In this document: positions 51,501 to 63,430 of the stretch, one piece after another
How the letters are laid out: the number at the start of each line of letters is the position of its first letter
How positions within the stretch are numbered: the first letter of the stretch is position 1
Assembly: GCA_016169945.1 (NCBI GenBank)
Contig: JADLSH010000213.1
Span: forward strand, 1,445,130-1,509,129
From: Trachythela sp. YZ-2020
Lineage: Eukaryota; Cnidaria; Anthozoa; Malacalcyonacea; Clavulariidae
Length of the DNA: 64,000 bases
Direction of reading: 5' to 3'
The notes under the pieces: generated by a model
Told to the model about the DNA's origin: nothing
The model's database searches: none
The model's input: the letters and a program-made list of their open reading frames with translations, nothing else
Program-made: the position numbers and the translations under genes

Positions 51501-54500
51501 CAATATAATAAATCACAAGTGCAATATAATAAATCACAAGTGCGATATAATAAATCGCAAGTGCAATATAATAAATCGCAAGTGCAATATAATAAATCAC
51601 AAGTGCAATATAATAAATCACAAGTGCAATATAATAAATCACAAGTGCAATATAATAAATCACAAGTGCAATATAATAAATCGCAAGTGCAATATAATAA
51701 ATCACAAGTGCGATATAATAAATCACAAGTGCAATATAATAAATCACAAGTGCAATATAATAAATCGCAAGTGCAATATAATAAATCACAAGTGCAATAT
51801 AATAAATCACAAGTGCAATATAATAAATCACAAGTGCAATATAATAAATCGCAAGTGCAATATAATAAATCACAAGTGCAATATAATAAATCGCAAGTGC
51901 AATATAATAAATCACAAGTGCAATATAATAAATCACAAGTGCAATATAATAAATCACAAGTGCGATATAATAAATCACAAGTGCAATATAATAAATCGCA
52001 AGTGCAATATAATAAATCACAAGTGCAATATAATAAATCACAAGTACGATATAATAAATCACAAGTGCGACATAATAAATCACAAGTGCAATATAATAAA
52101 TCACAAGTGCAATATAATAAATCACAAGTGCAATATAATAAATCGCAAGTGCAATATAATAAATCACAAGTGCAATATAATAAATCGCAAGTGCAATATA
52201 ATAAATCACAAGTGCGATATAATAAATCACAAGTGCAATATAATAAATCACAAGTGCAATATAATAAATCGCAAGTGCAATATAATAAATCACAAGTGCA
52301 ATATAATAAATCACAAGTGCAATATAATAAATCACAAGTGCGATATAATAAATCACAAGTGCGATATAATAAATCACAAGTGCGATATAATAAATCACAA
52401 GTGCGATATAATAAATCGCAAGTGCGATATAATAAATCGCAAGTGCGATATAATAAATCACAAGTGCGATATAATAAATCACAAGTGCAATATAATAAAT
52501 CACAAGTGCAATATAATAAATCGCAAGTGCAATATAATAAATCACAAGTGCAATATAATAAATCACAAGTGCAATATAATAAATCGCGTGGCAATATAAT
52601 AAATCACAAGTGCAATATAATAAATCACAAGTGCAATATAATAAATCGCAAGTGCAATATAATAAATCACAAGTGCAATATAATAAATCACAAGTGCAAT
52701 ATAATAAATCACAAGTGCAATATAATAAATCGCAAGTGCAATATAATAAATCGCAAGTGCAATATAATAAATCACAAGTGCAATATAATAAATCGCAAGT
52801 GCAATATAATAAATCACAAGTGCAATATAATAAATCACAAGTGCAATATAATAAATCACAAGTGCGATATAATAAATCACAAGTGCAATATAATAAATAA
52901 CAAGTGCAATATAATAAATCACAAGTGCAATATAATAAATCACAAGTACGATATAATAAATCACAAGTGCGACATAATAAATCACAAGTGCAATATAATA
53001 AATCACAAGTGCAATATAATAAATCACAAGTGCAATATAATAAATCGCAAGTGCAATATAATAAATCACAAGTGCAATATAATAAATCGCAAGTGCAATA
53101 TAATAAATCACAAGTGCGATATAATAAATCACAAGTGCAATATAATAAATCACAAGTGCAATATAATAAATCGCAAGTGCAATATAATAAATCACAAGTG
53201 CAATATAATAAATCACAAGTGCAATATAATAAATCACAAGTGCGATATAATAAATCACAAGTGCGATATAATAAATCACAAGTGCGATATAATAAATCAC
53301 AAGTGCGATATAATAAATCGCAAGTGCGATATAATAAATCGCAAGTGCGATATAATAAATCACAAGTGCGATATAATAAATCACAAGTGCAATATAATAA
53401 ATCACAAGTGCAATATAATAAATCGCAAGTGCAATATAATAAATCACAAGTGCGATATAATAAATCACAAGTGCGATATAATAAATCACTAGTGCAATAT
53501 AATAAATCGCAAGTGCAATATAATAAATCTCAAGTGCAATATAATAAATCACAAGTGCAATATAATAAATCACAAGTGCAATATAATAAATCACAAGTGC
53601 AATATAATAAATCACAAGTGCAATATAATAAATCACAAGTGCAATATAATAAATCTCAAGTGCAATATAATAAATCACAAGTGCAATATAATAAATCACA
53701 AGTGCGATATAATAAATCACAAGTGCGATATAATAAATCACAAGTGCGATATAATAAATCGCAAGTGCGATATAATAAATCGCAAGTGCGATATAATAAA
53801 TCGCAAGTGCAATATAATAAATCACAAGTGCAATATAATAAATCGCAAGTGCAATATAATAAATCACAAGTGAAATATAATAAATCACGTGCAATATAAT
53901 AAATCGCAAGTGCAATATAATAAATCGCAAGTGCAATATAATAAATCGCAAGTGCAATATAATAAATCACAAGTGCAATATAATAAATCACAAGTGCAAT
54001 ATAATAAATCACAAGTGCAATATAATAAATCACAAGTGCAATATAATAAATCACAAGTGCGATATAATAAATCACAAGTGCAATATAATAAATCGCAAGT
54101 GCAATATAATAAATCACAAGTGCAATATAATAAATCACAAGTGCGATATAATAAATCACAAGTGCGATATAATAAATCACAAGTGCGATATAATAAATCA
54201 CAAGTGCAATATAATAAATCACAAGTGCGATATAATAAATCACAAGTGCAATATAATAAATCGCAAGTGCAATATAATAAATCACAAGTGCGATATAATA
54301 AATCGCAAGTGCAATATAATAAATCACAAGTGCAATATAATAAATCACAAGTGCAATATAATAAATCACAAGTGCGATATAATAAATCGCAAGTGCGATA
54401 TAATAAATCACAAGTGCGATATAATAAATCGCAAGTGCGATATAATAAATCGCAAGTGCAATATAATAAATCACAAGTGCAATATAATAAATCACAAGTG

Positions 54501-54995
54501 CAATATAATAAATCGCAAGTGCGATATAATAAATCGCAAGTGCGATATAATAAATCGCAAGTGCGATATAATAAATCGCAAGTGCGATATAATAAATTGC
54601 AAGTGCGATATAATAAATTGCAAGTGCGATATAATAAATCGAAAGTGCGATATAATAAATCGCAAGTGCGATATAATAAATCGCAAGTGCGATATAATAA
54701 ATCGCAAGTGCGATATAATAAATCGCAAGTGCAATATAATAAATCACAAGTGCGATATAATAAATCACAAGTGCGATATAATAAATCACAAGTGCAATAT
54801 AATAAATCACAAGTGCAATATAATAAATCACAAGTGCAATATAATAAATCACAAGTGCAATATAATAAATCACAAGTGCGATATAATAAATCGCAAGTGC
54901 GATATAATAAATCACAAGTGCGATATAATAAATCACAAGTGCGATATAATAAATCGCAAGTGCAATATAATAAATCACAAGTGCACAGTAAAAAC

Positions 54996-55330
54996 AAACT
55001 GGTTAAAATGACCAATTTTTATTGGTTGTAACCAATTTGAATTGGTCATTTTAACCAATTCATGAATTGGTTATTCTGAAATGACCAATTAATATTGGTT
55101 GAAACAACCAATTTTTAATTGGTTGCATTTTCTACCAATTTAAATTGGTCAATTAACCAAATTTTTTTGGTCACTCAATGTTGAATGACCAATTCTAAAT
55201 TGGTCATATCTGCAACCAATTCTAAATTGGTCATATCCGCAACCAATTCTAAATTGGTTATATGCGCAACCAATTCTAAATTGGTCAAATCAATAACCAA
55301 TTCTAAATTGGTCAAATGTTGGGTGCAGAA
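54996..55330. repeat. Left subterminal ACCAATT/AATTGGT cluster
   Basis: More than 20 heptamers, many as ACCAATTCTAAATTGGT palindromes spaced about 28 bp apart (55,185-55,315). They are candidate transposase binding sites. Confidence 0.85.
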
Positions 55331-55756
55331 ACCTATTGGGCACAAGTGCCCCAGCGACTAAATTAATAGGCAAAATCCACATGTTCGAAAACTAACAATA
55401 AATTGGTCATATTCACAACCAATTATATTAATTGATTAATGTCAAAATTATCTTATTCATGGGCTTATCTTAGATTGGAGGTTGGAAAGGAGTACATGCC
55501 CTATACTCCCCCAAATAACTCCCCCCTGTATAATGAGCCCCTGGAATCAGGGCCTGTTCATATAAGCCGGGCTAGCTCAGCTAACTCGATTATTTGGCAT
55601 TTTACTGTGGCTTCGAGACTGGCGTGAAATGAGTTTTCGTCAGAAAGACAGAGATTATCGTTGCTGATCATTGTTGCTTATATGCTGGACTGTTCAGATA
55701 TTTGAGATCAGTGCCTTCAGTGGTATGCAGACGCGTGCCACATATGGGCACCCAGG

Positions 55757-55898
55757 ATGCTTAGCGAGCGTGCTCTCACAGCGCGTCCTTTCAAAAATCT
55801 TGTGGAATTAAAACTTTATACACCCAAATCATCTGCAAATTTTAACGAAATACGAAGAAACATTCCAATATTTGAAGATTCAAACAATCAATTGGAAA
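55757..55898 (+). CDS. Candidate first exon within the satellite's transposon
   Basis: ATG at 55,757 opens MLSERALTARPFKNLVELKL then YTPKSSANFNEIRRNIPIFE, DSNNQLE, followed by the strong donor A-GTAAGT at 55,899. Balanced composition and the consensus donor support an exon. The family is not recognised; a role as transposase N-terminus would fit the location. Confidence 0.45.
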
Positions 55899-55899
55899 G

Positions 55900-56460
55900 T
55901 AAGTGTTAAACTATGTAAATATTTTTAGATTTTGCGTGTAAATATAGATTATATAATCGATTGTTTTCATGTATAATTTTAGGCGACGTTGGTCGTTGGC
56001 CCCATTTGGCTTCAGAATATATTATTAATAGAGATTAAAAACTTTCTATATGCCTTTGTATTTACAGATTATCATTTCAAGCAATAAATCCGAAATAATA
56101 TGTGGTCCAAGCGAGTCGAACTGTCTAAAACAATACAAACGACTACAACTACACAAGTTTGTCTGCCACAAGGTTAAGGTATGAATATTGTTGATGATTC
56201 ATGAATTGATACTTAATGAAATATTGACTCATTTAGCTTTGATGTTAATACAATCACCAAAGCAAAATATTTTGCTTTCTATGAGAGGGGAACAATCCTT
56301 CCTTTGTAACAATACAGCATATTGCGATATAATATCTATCCAGAACCTTATATGGCATTATAGGCCATTATATATACTGGATTTGATGGATAATTCAAGT
56401 GAGTAGGTATATACACAAATTTAAGACCTAACCAGGAACGGTTGCAAAAAAGGCAACACT
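55900..56460. other. Probable intron or non-coding interior
   Basis: No protein-like frame was supported; the 72-codon frame at 56,188 has no features. Confidence 0.35.
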
Positions 56461-56461
56461 A

Positions 56462-56536
56462 GGTCCTCTGGCAGGAATTGAACCCACGGCCCTGCGATTC
56501 CGGTGCAGCGCTCTAACCAACTGAGCTACAGAGACC
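56462..56536 (-). ncRNA. tRNA-derived SINE head
   Basis: On the minus strand GGTCTCTGTAGCTCAGTTGG continues with TTAGAGCGCTGCACC and GTGGGTTCAATTCC, giving A box (TAGCTCAGTTGG) and B box (GGTTCAATTCC). The acceptor strands GGTCTCT and AGAGGACC pair with one bulge, and the anticodon stem CTGC/GCAG pairs, but the base before the anticodon is C rather than the universal U. So it is tRNA-derived, most likely a SINE promoter, not a functional tRNA. Confidence 0.72.
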
Positions 56537-56577
56537 AGTTGCTGAGCTGTAACCGTAAGTTCTGTATATATAGGTTA

Positions 56578-56712
56578 TCGGGTGTGCGGGTTGTGACAAG
56601 GTGTGTATATATCTACTCACTTGGATTATCCACCAAACCCAGTATTCTAGTTCAACCAAGTGAAGTGAAAAAAAAATCTTTGAAGTTCACCTTATCACAA
56701 CCCGCACACATT
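56578..56712. repeat. Inverted repeat GTGTGCGGGTTGTGA...
   Basis: GGTGTGCGGGTTGTGACAAG (56,580) and its complement (56,690-56,709) enclose about 90 bp, next to the SINE. Possibly a small MITE or part of the SINE body. Confidence 0.6.
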
Positions 56713-56719
56713 ATATATA

Positions 56720-58640
56720 TATACTGTTGATGTTGGTGGTGGTTATGGAGGTGTTTATATGGAACCTAGCCAGCATAGCTACCAGGGCTAGCCTAGCTCG
56801 CTTTCCCAAGAGAAATTTCATTGGTAACACTTTTCAGGCCTTTCAGGAGTAAACATACAGGTTTAGCACAATATATAATATATCAGATGAAATATATATT
56901 TGGTAATTGCACACAGATAAAATGACATCCCTACCAGATTTATGCTTGCTTATTGCTTGGACTTCCTATATACAAGGGCCAAACACAGATAAATTTGGTG
57001 CGGTCCACCTTTTCTTTTTGTGTTGTAGCAAACCTGAAATCACATACAATTTTCAGTGACAATTAATATTTCACAGTAAGTCACTTACAGCATTGTTAAC
57101 TAATCTATACAAATTTTTAGCTACTAAATTTTTTAGGGGATCAATAATAGGACTAACCTTTAGATCCTCCTTCAAGGGCCTATTATGTATTTATAAATTT
57201 TATAAAGGTTCCCTGAATAAATATTTTGATGAATGAATGATAATAATATTTTAACAGGGGGTTCATGTCACCCGAAGGTGTTTTTCGATGAAGCCCTGAT
57301 TGATTGATTGATTGATATTAATTTAAATACAGCATTAGTACTCTGCCCAGATCCTGGCAGGGATATTCCATAGGCTGGACAGCTTAGTTCCCAAATAGAC
57401 AACTTGTGGAGTGCCCGGTCTTAATTGAAAATAACCCACAGGCCCTAGGTGCATTGGGTGTAAAGTCCTCCTTAAGTCAAACTGTGGCTCTGGTCACCCA
57501 GGGGCTCTTTCGAACAAGGTCCCATTGGTAGGTCAGCCTCGTCACCAAATAGAATAGACAAAAGTTGAAAATCACTAGTTGCCAACTTTCCCCTTGATCT
57601 CCCTTTAACAGTGTAAAAGTACACTTGAGGGAGAGTACATTTTAATTTTCTGAGTCACTTAACCCTTTAATTACAATGAGCCCTGTTTAATTTATTATCA
57701 TAACCTTGTTATGATGCAAGGCATGCTTTATAAAACCTAAAATTGAACAGAACTAAAGCTTGTGTGTTGTTGCTGTTGACACAAATAATTCATTATATTG
57801 TATGTAATCCCAATTTTCATTTTCCAGCAAATTATTGTACCACAGCAAATGACAAATTGGCAGAGCTGGGTGGGTTACTCTGGTTTGAGTAACTGAAGCA
57901 AGCATATTGTAAACAGTTCCAGTGAGTACTTTTCAGGAAAATGTAAATTTAAAATATTACTTTACATTGCACTTCCTTGCAGCTTTAGGGTTGTTTGTTT
58001 AATTTTATCAAGGATTTAATATACCCTTGTGCATAATATTTTAACTCAGCAAGTGGCAATGCACCCTATTTTGCAGACAATACTGTTTATAAACGGCCAA
58101 GGGAAAAGTGTTGCACTTAGCCTATTAACCAAATTAGCACTGCTGTGAAGTCATCAAGAATGATGATTTACAATGTTTCTGGCTTATGTTGTCAAAATGT
58201 CAATGATGCACTGATACTAATTACAGAACTGCTCAGATTTGATATTTTGGCTGAAGTTAAACTTGGGACAAAGCAGTTATGATGAGAATATCCAATTATA
58301 TATGTTAGAGTTTACCGGCAATGACTATAAGCATGGTACAAAGTATACATAATGTGAATATCATTCAAATTGTCCCTTCATGCATTTGTGTTACTATCAG
58401 ACTTCTATTCACTCCTAGCTAAATTTGTAAGATTGCAGTATTTCCTTAATCTCAACTTTTGAAATGTTTTGTTTTCTTTTGCAAAATCTAGTATGCACAA
58501 TCTAGTATGTACAAAAATTGGTAGTATGACCTCAACAAACTTATGGCTGATATCTGATGTGTAGATATCATAAGTGTATGACATAGGTAATAATATTTCA
58601 TTTATTTGTTGGCAAAGAAAAACTTTTTTGCTTTCTTACT
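56720..58640. other. Non-coding interior of the satellite's transposon
   Basis: LINE-tail-like (GAATGAAT) at 57,228-57,240 and (GATT)n at 57,297-57,318 follow 3'-UTR-like sequence; otherwise nothing recognised. Confidence 0.4.
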
Positions 58641-58651
58641 TAAATTAACAG

Positions 58652-58756
58652 ATCATCGAGGAAGCAAGGAGAGTCTTGGGAATTGGAGGTTGGGAAGGTA
58701 GGGATGAATTTAAGAAAGATTGTCTTCAATGGTTGCCTGAAGAAATGAGACATTGA
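58652..58756 (+). CDS. Candidate terminal exon within the satellite's transposon
   Basis: The acceptor TTAAATTAACAG is followed by IIEEARRVLGIGGWEGRDEF and KKDCLQWLPEEMRH-stop. The W-E-G-R-D-E-F...W-L-P segment is protein-like. A later in-frame run (ARQKAHDALFEDTD) suggests the stop at 58,754 may be a lesion. Family unknown. Confidence 0.4.
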   Translation: MIEEARRVLGIGGWEGRDEFKKDCLQWLPEEMRH

Positions 58757-58759
58757 TAT

Positions 58760-59449
58760 GTTATGGGATTAGTAAAGGAATGAGCCCGCCAAAAAGCCCA
58801 TGATGCATTGTTTGAAGATACTGATTAAGTCCGCACTGACAAGCTACCGGAAATTTAAAGCTGATATGCAATAAACTGGACTAAGTATTGCTGTGATCTA
58901 TAGATCTATAGAATGTATATTCATAAGTATTCATGATGACAGATAGAACTTGAACTTTATATATATATATAAACTACCATGCAGGAAGTGCATGGATTCC
59001 TTGAAGAGGCAGTCAAGTGCATTTAGTCATGCATGTGGGATACAAGATGTAATAAAAGTCTTTGATCCACTTAATTCTTCTGACAGTATCCCTTGTATAA
59101 TTGCATGTGAGATTATGAGTGAAAGATTATTTCAGGACGGATCTGTTTTTGTTTCTGTTATATCACCTCAATGTAGAGTGCATCATGTACTATGTATTCT
59201 TGTGAGGGTCGTCACAGAGTGCATAATATTATGGTGAATGGACTTGATCGCTTCTTTAAGCTCTTAATCTACATATACTGTATATAGCCACCGGTCGGGT
59301 CTAACCAGAAATTGGCCTGAAAAATATACTGTATATACATGCTATATATTCTCAATTATTAAGATATTTATTTTGTATTATAAACTTAGTATTTATTTGT
59401 AATTAAAACCTATTTGATTAATTATTTTTTTCAAGCGTCTTTTGATTGG
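58760..59449. other. Non-coding interior of the satellite's transposon
   Basis: TATA runs near 58,960 and 59,270; an open frame at 58,950-59,237 is not supported by any feature. Confidence 0.35.
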
Positions 59450-59690
59450 TTTTGGTCATTTTAACCAATTTAAAATTTGGTTAAAATGACCAAACAAAAT
59501 TGGTCGTTTGGATGCATCTGAGACAACCAGTTTAAATTGGTCATTTTAACCAAAAAAGTAATTGGTCAAAATAACCAAAAAATAATTGGTTATTTTGACC
59601 AATTACTTTTTTGGTTAAAACGACCAATTTAAACTGGTTGTCTCAGATGCATCCAAACGACCAATTTTTTTTGGTCATTTTAACCAATTT
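59450..59690. repeat. Right subterminal ACCAATT/AATTGGT cluster
   Basis: Includes a near-palindrome of about 170 bp centred at about 59,577 (GGATGCATCTGAGACAACCA and its complement on the two sides). Confidence 0.85.
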
Positions 59691-62670
59691 GTTTTTACTG
59701 TGTGCGACATAATAAATCACAAGTGCGATATAATAAATCACAAGTGCAATATAATAAATCACAAGTGCAATATAATAAATCGCAAGTGCGATATAATAAA
59801 TCGCAAGTGCGATATAATAAATCACAAGTGCGATATAATAAATCACAAGTGCGATATAATAAATCGCAAGTGCAATATAATAAATCACAAGTGCAATATA
59901 ATAAATCACAAGTGCAATATAATAAATCACAAGTGCAATATAATAAATCGCAAGTGCAATATAATAAATCGCAAGTGCGATATAATAAATCACAAGTGCA
60001 ATATAATAAATCACAAGTGCGATATAATAAATCACAAGTGCAATATAATAAATCACAAGTGCAATATAATAAATCACAAGTGCGATATAATAAATCACAA
60101 GTGCAATATAATAAATCACAAGTGCAATATAATAAATCACAAGTGCGATATAATAAATCACAAGTGCAATATAATAAATCGCAAGTGCAATATAATAAAT
60201 CACAAGTGCAATATAATAAATCACAAGTGCGATATAATAAATCACAAGTGCAATATAATAAATCGCAAGTGCAATATAATAAATCACAAGTGCAATATAA
60301 TAAATCACAAGTGCAATATAATAAATCACAAGTGCAATATAATAAATCACAAGTGCGATATAATAAATCACAAGTGCAATATAATAAATCGCAAGTGCAA
60401 TATAATAAATCACAAGTGCAATATAATAAATCACAAGTGCGATATAATAAATCACAAGTGCGATATAATAAATCACAAGTGCGATATAATAAATCACAAG
60501 TGCAATATAATAAATCACAAGTGCGATATAATAAATCACAAGTGCAATATAATAAATCGCAAGTGCAATATAATAAATCACAAGTGCGATATAATAAATC
60601 ACAAGTGCAATATAATAAATCACAAGTGCAATATAATAAATCACAAGTGCAATATAATAAATCACAAGTGCGATATAATAAATCGCAAGTGCGATATAAT
60701 AAATCACAAGTGCGATATAATAAATCGCAAGTGCGATATAATAAATCGCAAGTGCAATATAATAAATCACAAGTGCAATATAATAAATCACAAGTGCAAT
60801 ATAATAAATCGCAAGTGCGATATAATAAATCGCAAGTGCGATATAATAAATCGCAAGTGCGATATAATAAATCGCAAGTGCGATATAATAAATTGCAAGT
60901 GCGATATAATAAATTGCAAGTGCGATATAATAAATCGAAAGTGCGATATAATAAATCGCAAGTGCGATATAATAAATCGCAAGTGCGATATAATAAATCG
61001 CAAGTGCAATATAATAAATCACAAGTGCGATATAATAAATCACAAGTGCGATATAATAAATCACAAGTGCAATATAATAAATCGCAAGTGCAATATAATA
61101 AATCACAAGTGCAATATAATAAATCACAAGTGCGATATAATAAATCGCAAGTGCAATATAATAAATCACAAGTGCAATATAATAAATCACAAGTGCAATA
61201 TAATAAATCACAAGTGCAATATAATAAATCGCAAGTGCAATATAATAAATCGCAAGTGCAATATAATAAATCGCAAGTGCGATATAATAAATCACAAGTG
61301 CGATATAATAAATCACAAGTGCGATATAATAAATCACAAGTGTAATATAATAAATCACAAGTGCAATATAATAAATCACAAGTGCGATATAATAAATCAC
61401 AAGTGCGATATAATAAATCACAAGTGCGATATAATAAATCACAAGTGCGATATAATAAATCACAAGTGCAATATAATAAATCACAAGTGCAATATAATAA
61501 ATCACAAGTGCGATATAATAAATCGCAAGTGCAATATAATAAATCACAAGTGCAATATAATAAATCACAAGTGCAATATAATAAATCACAAGTGCGATAT
61601 AATAAATCGCAAGTGCGATATAATAAATCACAAGTGCGATATAATAAATCGCAAGTGCGATATAATAAATCGCAAGTGCAATATAATAAATCACAAGTGC
61701 AATATAATAAATCACAAGTGCAATATAATAAATCGCAAGTGCGATATAATAAATCGCAAGTGCGATATAATAAATCGCAAGTGCGATATAATAAATCGCA
61801 AGTGCGATATAATAAATTGCAAGTGCGATATAATAAATTGCAAGTGCGATATAATAAATCGCAAGTGCGATATAATAAATCGCAAGTGCGATATAATAAA
61901 TCGCAAGTGCGATATAATAAATCGCAAGTGCAATATAATAAATCACAAGTGCGATATAATAAATCACAAGTGCGATATAATAAATCACAAGTTACACGAT
62001 ATAATAAATCGCAAGTGCGATATAATAAATCGCAAGTGCAATATAATAAATCACAAGTGCGATATAATAAATCACAAGTGCGATATAATAAATCACAAGT
62101 GCGATATAATAAATCACAAGTGTAATATAATAAATCACAAGTGCGATATAATAAATCACAAGTGCAATATAATAAATCACAAGTGCAATATAATAAATCA
62201 CAAGTGCAATATAATAAATCACAAGTGCAATATAATAAATCGCAAGTGCGATATAATAAATCACAAGTGCGATATAATAAATCACAAGTGCAATATAATA
62301 AATCACAAGTGCGATATAATAAATCACAAGTGCGATATAATAAATCACAAGTGCGATATAATAAATCACAAGTGCAATATAATAAATCACAAGTGCAATA
62401 TAATAAATCACAAGTGCAATATAATAAATCACAAGTGCAATATAATAAATCACAAGTGCGACATAATAAATCACAAGTGCGATATAATAAATCACAAGTG
62501 CAATATAATAAATCACAAGTGCAATATAATAAATCACAAGTGCAATATAATAAATCGCAAGTGCAATATAATAAATCGCAAGTGCAATATAATAAATCGC
62601 AAGTGCAATATAATAAATCACAAGTGCGATATAATAAATCGCAAGTGCGATATAATAAATCGCAAGTGCG

Positions 62671-62684
62671 ATTTATTAAATAGC
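62671..62684 (+). repeat. Right copy of a 14-bp direct repeat flanking the satellite
   Basis: Exact copy of 42,574-42,587, starting directly after the last GTGCG of the array. Confidence 0.75.
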
Positions 62685-62732
62685 ATTTTACAATATTTTG
62701 TTATTTAAGCGGCTCAAGACCTGTACATTGAC

Positions 62733-63106
62733 CAAACTCGTACCCAGCGCTAGCCTGCTGGGTTATGCCCCAGCAGGCTAGCCCTGGGCAGCCTCGTACC
62801 CAGGCGCTTTAACGTGCTAAGCGCGCGGGACAACGCGCGAGGGGAGAAATGGAAAATTCTACATGTAGACCATTGATATTTTATATAATATATTTGTAGT
62901 GCATGCACACGGCCTATTGGAAGATCACCTTTTTCTTTCTTTCTTTTTTTTTTTTTAATTAACATCATTGTAAATAATTAATCAGGTGAAATATTACCGT
63001 TTTTAATAAAGTCAATAATAAAGTCAAGTCAGTTTCCACGCGCGCGTCACGCAACCGCTTAGCACGTTAAAGCGCCTGGGTACGAGGCTGAGCCCTGGGT
63101 ACGAGG
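62733..63106. mobile_element. MITE with CTCGTACCCAG ends
   Basis: CTCGTACCCAG at 62,738 and 62,791 and its complement at 63,076 and 63,097 make a double inverted repeat, with CCCAGGCGCTTTAACGTGCT (62,799) mirrored near 63,057. TGTACATTGACCA (13 bp) flanks it on both sides (62,722-62,734; 63,108-63,120). The interior holds a LINE 3' UTR-like segment (62,890-63,030) ending in AATAAAGTCAATAATAAAGT. Confidence 0.75.
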
Positions 63107-63179
63107 TTGTACATTGACCAGCGGATGTAGAGTATAATTTTTGCGGGAAATCGAATATTATTGGCGCAATATATATAAA

Positions 63180-63335
63180 ATGGCGGACACGGGTGACTTA
63201 GCGAAGCTCATTTCTGATGCTGTAGTCAAAGCTCTAAATGAGAGTGGGCGGTTGAATCTGAATGTAAATAGGTCAGAACGTTCCGGGGAACAATCAAGGC
63301 GAACAAACAGCACACCAACGCAACAAACAAGACAG
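63180..63335 (+). CDS. Candidate first exon, 52 codons
   Basis: A TATA-like ATATATATAAA sits directly before ATG 63,180 (AAAATGG context). The exon reads MADTGDLAKLISDAVVKALN, ESGRLNLNVNRSERSGEQSR, RTNSTPTQQTRQ and ends at donor CAG-GTAATT (63,336) in phase 0. A helical N-terminus is followed by a polar, S/T/Q/R-rich tail. The product is unknown; the rest lies beyond the window. The nearby TATA may be too close to the ATG to be the promoter. Confidence 0.5.
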
Positions 63336-63430
63336 GTAATTGTATTGAATTTCTCTAACCGTCTATAACGTTTTATATACTGATCTGTGACTGTGGGTGC
63401 GACTATTTACATGAGTTATAAAACGTCTGG

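Larger units (their letters stand above)
54985..59701. mobile_element. TIR element with ACCAATT subterminal repeats, 4,717 bp, inside the satellite
   Basis: The ends ACAGTAAAAACAAACTGGTT and complement (AAACCA at the inner part differs slightly) are flanked by GTGC on both sides (54,981-54,984; 59,702-59,705), a 4-bp duplication, though the repeat context makes its length uncertain. About 350 bp inside the left end and 250 bp inside the right end are filled with AATTGGT and ACCAATT in both orientations. The interior has two exon-like segments and a SINE. The superfamily is not recognised. Confidence 0.8.
42591..62670 (+). repeat. 21-bp AT-rich satellite, about 15.4 kb of array in two blocks
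   Basis: The monomer is GTGCRATATAATAAATCRCA followed by A. Block 1 is 42,591-54,984 (about 590 copies) and block 2 is 59,702-62,670 (about 141 copies), split by a transposon. Two positions switch between A and G; rarer changes (GTGT, TACG, CGACAT, TTGCAA, TCTCAA) mark particular stretches. The period is two helical turns. Many small indels in 43.4-50.7 kb change the phase; 50.7-54.9 kb and block 2 are almost phase-perfect, which suggests recent amplification there. Confidence 0.97.

Noticed and set aside
42591..54984. CRISPR-like regular repeats
   Set aside because: Direct head-to-tail monomers without unique spacers in a eukaryotic setting; it is a satellite.
56462..56536. Functional tRNA gene
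   Set aside because: The acceptor stem has a bulge and the base before the anticodon is C instead of U; better read as a SINE head.
42589..62708. Very long open frames in several reading frames (up to about 1,000 codons, heptads such as QVQYNKS, CNIINHK, LVIYYIA)
   Set aside because: The repeat period is 21 bp, divisible by 3, so any frame without a stop in the monomer stays open. Frames exist on both strands with pure heptad repetition and no start context; not coding.
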